From contig JAESRD010000155.1 in NCBI GenBank assembly GCA_016764835.1, positions 1-6,297 of the forward strand: DNA of 6,297 nucleotides. Reading direction: 5' to 3'. How positions within the stretch are numbered: the first letter of the stretch is position 1; each line of letters opens with the position of its first letter. The position numbers were made by a program, and so were the translations under genes. Under the pieces are notes generated by a model. It made no database searches, had not been told where the DNA came from, and saw only the letters and a list, made by a program, of their open reading frames with translations. Positions 1-6,297 of the stretch are shown piece after piece. This DNA comes from Paracoccaceae bacterium (GTDB taxonomy: Bacteria; Pseudomonadota; Alphaproteobacteria; Rhodobacterales; Rhodobacteraceae).

Positions 1-375
1 AATGCCTGTGCCTTTGATGACGACAACATAAAGCGCGATCAAGAACACATCTGCCATGGCCAAGCGGCCGAGCCAGTGGATGACACCATGCGTGCGCGGG
101 TCAAGCAGGCCAAACTGAATGAGCGCCAGACCCAGCACTTTGACCATCGGTGCGAAGATGGCAAAGAATGTGACCAGAAGCGCGAGCGCCACGTCGCTTT
201 CCCATAGGCTTTGCAACCCGCTAATCACGCTGATTTGCGACAGCTCAAACAGTGGCATGGTCCGGCCAAAGATGGTGATATCGTCGGGCAGAAAGCCAGC
301 TTTTAGGAGCGGCGCGAACCACGCGATCGGGAAAAGGATCAGCAGCGAGAGGTTGGCGAATTTGAGGAATTTCAT
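1..375 (-). CDS. PqiA-like (paraquat-inducible protein A family) inner-membrane protein, 3' end outside window
   Basis: Reverse-strand reading from the ATG at 375 stays open to the window edge and gives 125 residues; the C-terminus is missing. It starts MKFLKFANLSLLILF. There are three hydrophobic spans at about residues 7-24, 62-85 and 103-121. Phrases typical of short alphaproteobacterial PqiA-domain proteins are visible: the FAPLLKAGFLPD stretch (20-31), ISGLQSLWESDVALAL (51-66), and the LALIQFGLLDP and LAMADVFLIALY segments (83-93, 106-116). Family knowledge: PqiA proteins are multi-pass inner-membrane partners of MCE-domain lipid-transfer proteins. Its place at the end of an mlaE/mlaF-type operon fits this. 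The start lies 8 bases after the sulfotransferase stop, with only a weak AAGATAG upstream, so translation may be coupled. The family call rests on remembered sequence patterns. Confidence 0.78.
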   Translation of the reverse strand, partial: MKFLKFANLSLLILFPIAWFAPLLKAGFLPDDITIFGRTMPLFELSQISVISGLQSLWESDVALALLVTFFAIFAPMVKVLGLALIQFGLLDPRTHGVIHWLGRLAMADVFLIALYVVVIKGTGI

Positions 376-383
376 TATCTATC

Positions 384-1214
384 TTATTGGTTCATAACAA
401 GATCATAGAGCGCAAAGTCTTTGGTATGATATTCTTGCAGAAAAGATTGCATCTGGTCAGTGTAGAACACGCTTCGGTCAAAGCTGGATCGGCTTTTGTT
501 TTGTCTTCGGGTCTGACTGGGCGCTTCTCCGGTCATGCTGGCAAACAATTCATTGGAATTTGCGCAGGGTTTAATGCTTGTAAAACGCGCAAGATCGGCG
601 GGTTCGGGGGCGGGGCTGTTTTGCGCACCACCTCGCAGTATATAGTCCGATTGCATGTTCAAAAAAAGCGTATGATGCAGGCGCAATATTGGAATAATCT
701 CTGCTGGGTCAGAATTATTTGTGTGCCGAATTCGGTGAGAAAGCTGGCGAAAAAATGCGCTATACCGGTAGAATCGCAACGGTCCACGATCGTGGATTTC
801 GATCCACCACTGGTAATGCGAAGCGATTTGTTCGGTTGGATCACGGACCAAGGCAAATAGTTCAAACGGTCGGTTCGACGCTGCCAGCTGCTGCTCGAAA
901 TGCATTGAGCGGACATGGCCGGAAACCCATATCGACTGTTCGATAATGCGTTGGTAAACCTGTGCCTTATTGCGGTATATTTCGATATGGGAGCAGCCTG
1001 CGGCCATATTACGGGCCAGCCAGCGGCCGATTACCGGGTTTTCAATCGCGGCTATCGGCAGGATCGTTGATACCAGCGACCATTTTTTGGGGCTATGCAG
1101 TTGGCCATAATGTCGCAGCAGCTGATCGTTGAAACTGCTCCCTGCCGCTTTGGGAGAATGAACAAAAATCTTTAGCGGTTCCAGGCTCGAACTGGCTTGT
1201 TCCTCAATGTGCAT
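384..1214 (-). CDS. Sulfotransferase family 2-like protein
   Basis: A 276-residue protein predicted to transfer a sulfuryl group from PAPS to an unidentified acceptor (glycan, lipid or small molecule). The 5'-phosphosulfate-binding loop is visible as HSPKAAGSSF at residues 19-28, with K22 as the expected catalytic/PAPS lysine. The 3'-phosphate-binding segment is LVRDPTEQIASHY at 122-134 (R124, S132). A SGH motif at 98-100 and a late NKSRSSF segment (239-245) also match this class. No signal peptide or membrane helix is seen, so it is probably cytosolic. The ATG is 2 bases beyond the mlaF-like stop, with GAGATAGGT just before it, so translation is probably coupled. Hand counts over several 60-base rows give about 50% GC (as low as 37-45% in places), against about 60% in neighbours, and ATA and AGA codons occur. 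This suggests later acquisition. The substrate cannot be told. Confidence 0.82.
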   Translation of the reverse strand: MHIEEQASSSLEPLKIFVHSPKAAGSSFNDQLLRHYGQLHSPKKWSLVSTILPIAAIENPVIGRWLARNMAAGCSHIEIYRNKAQVYQRIIEQSIWVSGHVRSMHFEQQLAASNRPFELFALVRDPTEQIASHYQWWIEIHDRGPLRFYRYSAFFRQLSHRIRHTNNSDPAEIIPILRLHHTLFLNMQSDYILRGGAQNSPAPEPADLARFTSIKPCANSNELFASMTGEAPSQTRRQNKSRSSFDRSVFYTDQMQSFLQEYHTKDFALYDLVMNQ

Positions 1215-1216
1215 AC

Positions 1217-1963
1217 CTATCTCAGCGTCTCGATCGGCCCCTCGGCCCGGCCCGCGACAAACTGCTCAACATAAGGGTCACCGCAATGGTCGAGATCCGT
1301 CGCAGGACCGGTCCATCGGACTTTGCCGCCATGGATCATGGCCACTTCATCGGCGATAGCACGGACAGAGGACATGTCATGGGTAATGGTGATTGCGGTG
1401 GCCCCCATATCTGTGACCACGCCGCGGATCAGATCATTGATCACCCCGGCCATGATCGGGTCAAGCCCGGTTGTCGGCTCATCAAAGAAGATGATTTTGG
1501 GGTCAGCGGCAATGGCACGGGCCAGAGCCACGCGCTTTTGCATACCGCCTGATAGCTCGGCTGGCAGCCGGTCGGCGACGTCTTCTGACAGGCCAACACG
1601 GGCGAGTTTTTCAATGGCCACAGCGCGGGCCTCGGCCTTGGGCAATTTGAGCGTGCCGCGCAACAGCCGGAACGAGACATTTTGCCAGACTGGCAGGCTG
1701 TCAAACAGAGCGCCGCCCTGAAACAACATGCCAAACTGGGCCAAGAACGCATCACGCGGCACATGGGCCACGTCTTTGCCGTCTATGATTATCCGGCCTT
1801 TGTCGGGGGTGACAAGGCCAAGGATGCTCTTGATCAGCACTGATTTACCGGTGCCAGAGCCGCCGATGACCACAAGACTATGGCCCCGCGCAACCTTCAG
1901 GTTAACCCCGCGCAATACAGCGTTGTCGCCAAAGGATTTATGCAGGTTTTCAAGCTCGATCAT
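1217..1963 (-). CDS. mlaF: ABC transporter ATP-binding protein, MlaF/Mkl type
   Basis: A 248-residue ATPase that would power the permease encoded just upstream. All ABC motifs are present: Walker A GGSGTGKS (34-41), Q-loop Q82 in LFQGGALFDSLPVWQNV, signature LSGGMQKR (137-144), Walker B IIFFDEP with catalytic E162, D-loop GLD (166-168) and H-loop H195. The GGSGTGKSVLIKSILGL wording, FQGGALFDS and the TTGLDPIMAGVINDLI stretch are characteristic of the MlaF/TtgA2/Mkl subfamily, which moves phospholipids or other hydrophobic compounds between membranes. Its ATG overlaps the permease TGA by 4 bases (ATGA). No good Shine-Dalgarno sits before it, so translation is likely coupled. The symbol denotes the subfamily; the exact substrate and transport direction are not shown by the sequence. 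Confidence 0.93.
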   Translation of the reverse strand: MIELENLHKSFGDNAVLRGVNLKVARGHSLVVIGGSGTGKSVLIKSILGLVTPDKGRIIIDGKDVAHVPRDAFLAQFGMLFQGGALFDSLPVWQNVSFRLLRGTLKLPKAEARAVAIEKLARVGLSEDVADRLPAELSGGMQKRVALARAIAADPKIIFFDEPTTGLDPIMAGVINDLIRGVVTDMGATAITITHDMSSVRAIADEVAMIHGGKVRWTGPATDLDHCGDPYVEQFVAGRAEGPIETLR

Positions 1964-2745
1964 GCCGGGAAAAACGCCTCTGTCAAAAGGAAGTTGGCCG
2001 CCAGCATCAAGATTGCCGCCGCCACCACCGATGATTTGGTAGCCCTGCCCACACCCAAAGCGCCGCCGCCGCTTTGCATGCCCGCATAGCAGCCCATCAG
2101 CGCGGCAATAAAGCCAAACACAGCGCCCTTGATCAGCGATGTCGTCACATCATGCCATTCGAGAAAATCGACTGTGTTTTGCAGGTAAGTCGCCCCATTA
2201 AAGCCCAGCCGTGTCGTGCCGACCCAATAGCCCCCAAATACGCCAATCGTATCGCCGATGGCGACCAAAATTGGCATAACCAGAGTGGCGGCCAGAACCC
2301 GTGGCACCACCAGATATTTCATCGGATGCGTGGACAGCGTGACCAGCGCGTCAAGCTGCTCGGTCACTTTCATGGTCGCAATCTCGGCGGCGATCGATGA
2401 GGTAACCCGCGCTGCGATCATCAGCCCGACAAGCACTGGGCCAAGCTCGCGGACAATGCCAATGGCCACGATCTGCGGCACCACGGCTTCGGCAGAAAAC
2501 CGCGCGCCGCCTGCATAGATTTGCAGCGCCAAAGCGCCGCCGGTGAACAAGGATGTCAGCCCGACCACGGGCAGTGACAGCCAGCCGATTTGCACCAACG
2601 CCAGCCAAAATTCACGAAAGTAGAACGGGGGCCGCACCAGATGGGTCAGCACCTGCCAGGTGAACCGGGCAATGCGGCCGATCACGGCCAATGCCGTGAA
2701 AACGCCGCCGCCGATAGTGCCCAAAAAGTTTAGGAACAGGGTCAT
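1960..2745 (-). CDS. mlaE: MlaE-family ABC transporter permease
   Basis: A 261-residue integral membrane protein, the usual size for MlaE. The family hallmark is at residues 99-134: [20 protein letters not shown] followed by [16 protein letters not shown]. This is followed by [15 protein letters not shown] (138-152) and a C-terminal [20 protein letters not shown] stretch (226-245) before the last helix. Hydrophobic spans lie at about 47-76, 90-112, 148-178, 204-225 and 238-258, with an amphipathic N-terminal segment. In characterised MlaFEDB systems MlaE forms the membrane dimer that binds the MCE protein hexamer and passes phospholipid. It overlaps alr and the ATPase by 4 bases each, so the three genes are translationally linked. 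The MCE (MlaD-like) subunit is not in the window. It may lie to the left, beyond the PqiA-like gene, or elsewhere. Confidence 0.93.
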   Translation of the reverse strand: MTLFLNFLGTIGGGVFTALAVIGRIARFTWQVLTHLVRPPFYFREFWLALVQIGWLSLPVVGLTSLFTGGALALQIYAGGARFSAEAVVPQIVAIGIVRELGPVLVGLMIAARVTSSIAAEIATMKVTEQLDALVTLSTHPMKYLVVPRVLAATLVMPILVAIGDTIGVFGGYWVGTTRLGFNGATYLQNTVDFLEWHDVTTSLIKGAVFGFIAALMGCYAGMQSGGGALGVGRATKSSVVAAAILMLAANFLLTEAFFPA

Positions 2746-3779
2746 GAAGCCGAGAACCGCCGGGCGTAACGCGCACCAAGTGAGGTGAGGATTTCGTAGC
2801 CGATTGTGCCCGCGGCCTCGGCCAGCACCTCGATGCCCTGTTCGGGGCAGAGCAAGGACAGGTATTCAGGGTCGCGGCCCAGATCGGTGACATCGACAGT
2901 GATCAGGTCCATCGAGATACGGCCAACAGCCGGGCAGGGTGTGCCCTCATACCAAAACGAGATTTTGCCGCCAAGCACGCGGTGCAAACCGTCGGCGTAG
3001 CCAGCGGCGATTGTCGCCAGCCGCGTGGGCCGCTCGGCCTGCCATGCATTGCCGTAGCCCGCGACTTCGCCTGCCTGAAGGTCGCGGCATTGGATCACCG
3101 GCAGATCAAGCCGCACAACCGGCTGGGCGTCGGTAAACGGCGCACCGCCATAAAGCCCAATACCGGGGCGGGTAATGTCGAAATGGTAATCTGGCCCGAG
3201 CAGAATGCCGCCCGTGGCCGCCAGTGAGCGCGGCACGTTGGTGCCGTCGGTCATCTGGCGAAATAGGTCAAGCTGGTAGGCGTTCATCGGGTGATCTGGC
3301 TCATCCGCGCAGGCCAGATGGCTCATCAGCAGGGTCGGACGGGCGGCAAGGGCGATCTCGGCCACGGCGGCCCATTCGTCCCATTCCATGCCCAAACGGT
3401 TCATGCCGGTATCGAGCTGAATGCCAAAGGCATGGCCCGGTAGGGCCTCTACATGGCGGGTTAGCTGGTCAATCGAGTTGACGATCGGGGTCAGCGTCAG
3501 GTCATTGATCATTTCTGTATCGCCAGACATATGGCCCGAAAAGATAAAGATATCTGGCCCCGGCCCAAGCGCTTGGCGGACTTTGACACCCTCTTCGGTG
3601 GCGGCGACAAAGAACTGGCGCGCCCCGGCCTGCGCCAGCCGGCGGGCCATGCGACCAATACCCAACCCGTAACCATTTGCCTTAACAACGGCGCCGGTCT
3701 GGCTAGTGGATTTTGCATCCAAGCTGCGCCAATTTTCGGCGACAGCATCTAACTTGATCGTCAATAAACCTGTACTCAT
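2742..3779 (-). CDS. alr: Alanine racemase (PLP-dependent)
   Basis: A 345-residue enzyme interconverting L- and D-alanine in the cytosol, supplying D-alanine for peptidoglycan. The N-terminal TIM-barrel domain carries the PLP lysine in [10 protein letters not shown] (K33). [10 protein letters not shown] (122-131), SHLACAD (153-159) and the RPGIGLYGG segment (204-212, with R204 expected near the PLP ring nitrogen) follow. The C-terminal beta domain has AGYADG (259-264, Y261 the expected second catalytic base) and GRISMDL (286-292). No key residue is missing and the length is typical, slightly short. The chosen ATG has AGAAGG at 3785-3790 (reverse strand), 5 bases away. It leads the operon, and its TGA overlaps the permease ATG. 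An alr first in an mla-type operon couples wall precursor and envelope lipid genes, though no functional link is shown. Confidence 0.95.
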   Translation of the reverse strand: MSTGLLTIKLDAVAENWRSLDAKSTSQTGAVVKANGYGLGIGRMARRLAQAGARQFFVAATEEGVKVRQALGPGPDIFIFSGHMSGDTEMINDLTLTPIVNSIDQLTRHVEALPGHAFGIQLDTGMNRLGMEWDEWAAVAEIALAARPTLLMSHLACADEPDHPMNAYQLDLFRQMTDGTNVPRSLAATGGILLGPDYHFDITRPGIGLYGGAPFTDAQPVVRLDLPVIQCRDLQAGEVAGYGNAWQAERPTRLATIAAGYADGLHRVLGGKISFWYEGTPCPAVGRISMDLITVDVTDLGRDPEYLSLLCPEQGIEVLAEAAGTIGYEILTSLGARYARRFSAS

Positions 3780-3828
3780 GGCCCCCTTCTGACAGTGTGG
3801 GCTGGCAGGTCAAGGCCCGCAGCCCGGA

Positions 3829-3848
3829 TGCGGCAGCAATGTGCCGCA
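3829..3848. repeat. Inverted repeat in the alr upstream region
   Basis: TGCGGCA (3829-3835) and its exact reverse complement TGCCGCA (3842-3848) flank a 6-base loop. A second, overlapping pair, GCAAT (3836-3840) and ATTGC (3850-3854), could pair instead, so two mutually exclusive hairpins are possible. No T-run follows on either strand, so it does not look like an intrinsic terminator. It lies 50-75 bases before the alr start and could be an operator or leader structure. Its function is inferred only, and a stem this short can occur by chance in GC-rich DNA. Confidence 0.35.
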
Positions 3849-3885
3849 AATTGCGTAAATGCCGGTACGCTGCCTGTGTTTCGCC

Positions 3886-3915
3886 TTGCCAAACCTGACA
3901 GCCCGCGCTGATACT
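3886..3915 (+). promoter_or_regulatory. Possible promoter for the small membrane-protein gene
   Basis: TTGCCA (3886-3891) and GATACT (3910-3915) resemble sigma-70-type -35 and -10 boxes with an 18-base spacer. The expected transcription start would fall at or very near the ATG at 3922, and no Shine-Dalgarno precedes that ATG. A leaderless mRNA would explain both. The boxes match consensus at 5 of 6 and 4 of 6 positions, which is only suggestive. No equally good promoter for alr was found on the other strand. Confidence 0.3.
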
Positions 3916-3921
3916 GCGCCA

Positions 3922-4143
3922 ATGGAAGTTTTTGATCTGCAAACACCGTTTTTCTTGCCGCTCAGACGGCGCATTGCCGCAATCGTTTTGTCTTTGGGCT
4001 GGGCGGGAATGGAAATCTCACATGAGGCGTTCTACTGGGCCGCCTGTTTTGGCGCTGCCGGGCTATGGATGGTCTATCAGTTCTTTGTCATTTGGGACGA
4101 GGATTATGTCCGCGCTATCGCCAAGGAGAAAGAAGATGACTAG
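3922..4143 (+). CDS. Small two-helix membrane protein of unknown function
   Basis: A 73-residue protein, MEVFDLQTPFFLPLRRR at its N-terminus, then two hydrophobic stretches (about 17-31 and 37-58) and a charged tail ending KEKEDD. The layout of a short aromatic/proline head, an LRRR stop-transfer-like cluster and a WxxCFGAAGLWMVYQFF second helix resembles small uncharacterised membrane proteins of Rhodobacteraceae. I do not recognise a function. An upstream in-frame ATG at 3859 would add 21 residues, but that extension looks non-native (MPVRCLCF..., Cys/Arg-rich), so the ATG at 3922 is preferred. Neither start has a Shine-Dalgarno. The gene is divergent from alr, and its last 8 bases overlap the start of the iolB remnant, so the two were probably co-transcribed. 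Confidence 0.62.
   Translation: MEVFDLQTPFFLPLRRRIAAIVLSLGWAGMEISHEAFYWAACFGAAGLWMVYQFFVIWDEDYVRAIAKEKEDD
4123..4128 (+). promoter_or_regulatory. Strong Shine-Dalgarno of the former iolB start
   Basis: AAGGAG, 7 bases before the ATG at 4136 and inside the end of the small membrane-protein gene. It decides where the original iolB began, because homologous protein sequence (TSLLYRPTG) starts right at that ATG. The later ATG at 4182 has no comparable site. Confidence 0.7.
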
Positions 4144-4530
4144 CCTGCTGTACCGGCCCACGGGCTAGACCGGCAAAGTCCATGACATTTCACCACAAAA
4201 AAACGGGCTGGGACTATGTTGGTTTTTCGCTTTACCGGCATGGCACCGATGATTTTCCCAATATGACCTTGTTGGAGGAGAGCTATTACCGCCGGCTCAA
4301 CCCGTCGCAGGGCTACGCGCATCAACGAGTGTTTACCGAGGACGGCGAGATCGACGAGACCATGACGTTTCATGACGGTGATGTTGTGTTGGTGCCACGC
4401 GTGCACCACCCTTGCGGTGCGCCGCATGGCTATGGTCTGTATTACCTCAATGTGATGGCCGGGCCGCTGCGCAAATGGCGGTTTCAGAACCACCCAGATC
4501 TTGACTGGATCGCGCAGCGCGATGGGCAAG

Positions 4531-4535
<5 letters not shown>
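4136..4535 (+). pseudogene. iolB: Decayed iolB (5-deoxy-glucuronate isomerase, inositol catabolism)
   Basis: IolB converts 5-deoxy-glucuronate to 5-dehydro-2-deoxy-gluconate in myo-inositol breakdown; intact family members are about 270 residues with two cupin halves. Here the N-terminus is recognisable as MTSLLYRPTG, stop, TGKVHDISP, then after a frame change TGWDYVGFSLYR. It joins directly to the C-terminal cupin, from HGTDDFPNMTLLEESYYRRL through DGDVVLVPRVHHP and YYLNVMAGPLRKWRF to the end at 4532. The lesions are a TAG at 4166-4168, a 7-A run at 4197-4203 with one A too many, and loss of about 135 residues after LYR, including the N-terminal cupin and the first metal-site histidine. The rest has no further stop, so decay looks recent. 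An open frame of 117 codons from the ATG at 4182 could still be translated, but has no Shine-Dalgarno. No other iol gene is in the window. Confidence 0.87.
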
Positions 4536-6185
<1,650 letters not shown>

Positions 6186-6297
6186 CTATTCATCTTCTTG
6201 CACAAGTATCACAACCGAGTTGCCGCGCACACGGGTCTTTGACCTTGCGGGCTTGGGTGAAGCATAGCGGCGGGCCGTGTCAATATGGCGGGTCCAG
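6186..6297 (-). CDS. glgX: C-terminal end of a probable glycogen debranching enzyme (GlgX), 5' part outside window
   Basis: Read on the reverse strand, the last 36 codons are open from the right edge (first full codon at 6296) to a TAG at 6186-6188. The tail runs WTRHIDTARRYASP, then a basic stretch, then RVRGNSVVILVQEDE. A W..xIDTAR segment followed by a short linker and a final V.G.SVV.L strand is how the C-terminal beta-sandwich of GlgX and related isoamylase-type debranching enzymes ends. GlgX removes short branches from glycogen, releasing maltodextrins. An upstream neighbour of pgm in a glycogen gene set agrees with this. Only a short tail is visible, so another GH13 member is possible. 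The region is too short to be noticed as an ORF by length alone. Confidence 0.68.
   Translation of the reverse strand, partial: WTRHIDTARRYASPKPARSKTRVRGNSVVILVQEDE

Noticed and set aside
387..860. 157-codon plus-strand frame opposite the sulfotransferase
   Set aside because: It lies fully antisense to a gene with recognisable PAPS-binding motifs, its translation shows no family features, and it has no supporting start site.
3859..3921. Upstream ATG extension of the small membrane protein
   Set aside because: The extra 21 residues are Cys/Arg-rich and unlike a conserved N-terminus, there is no Shine-Dalgarno, and the extension would cover the promoter-like boxes.
3703..3942. 79-codon minus-strand frame running from the alr upstream region into alr
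   Set aside because: It overlaps the alr N-terminus in another frame and crosses the divergent small gene's start; its product resembles nothing known.
4166..4203. Programmed recoding (TAG readthrough plus shift at the A-run) producing a full IolB
   Set aside because: The shift needed is the one expected from a single inserted A, and the large internal loss would leave the protein without its N-terminal cupin in any case, so decay is simpler.

Overview
The window looks like ordinary chromosome of an alphaproteobacterium, most likely a Rhodobacteraceae (Roseobacter-type) member. The reasons are GC-rich coding sequence of about 60% in most genes, tightly packed genes with ATGA overlaps, a PGM1/Agrobacterium-type phosphoglucomutase behind a glgX-like gene, and an alr gene leading an MlaE/MlaF-type ABC operon. 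The species cannot be named from this sequence alone.

Left block (1-3779, all minus strand, transcribed right to left). The order is alanine racemase (alr), MlaE-like permease, MlaF-like ATPase, a family-2-like sulfotransferase, and a PqiA-like membrane protein cut by the left edge. The first three genes overlap by 4 bases at each junction. The next two gaps are 2 and 8 bases, so this reads as one transcription unit. The permease and ATPase are the inner-membrane core of a phospholipid/hydrophobic-substrate transporter of the Mla/Mkl type. PqiA-like proteins are known partners of MCE-type lipid transport. The sulfotransferase is the odd member: it is clearly lower in GC (about 50%) and has no obvious tie to its neighbours, so it may be a later insertion.

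Middle (3780-4535). A 142-base divergent intergenic region separates alr from a small plus-strand two-helix membrane protein of 73 residues. That region contains a 7-bp-stem inverted repeat and a possible promoter for the small gene. Overlapping the small gene's stop is the intact start and strong Shine-Dalgarno of an iolB gene (5-deoxy-glucuronate isomerase, inositol catabolism). This iolB is broken three ways: an in-frame TAG at codon 11, one extra A in a run of seven, and an in-frame loss of roughly half the protein.

Right block (4536-6297, minus strand). A full-length phosphoglucomutase (pgm) lies 18 bases downstream of the last 36 codons of what is most likely the glycogen debranching gene glgX. 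This marks the end of a glycogen-metabolism operon. The stop codons of pgm and the iolB remnant abut with no base between them.

I see no RNA gene, CRISPR array, insertion sequence or prophage. No clearly new multi-gene system is visible. The observations most worth checking are the decayed iolB and the sulfotransferase embedded in the lipid-transport operon.
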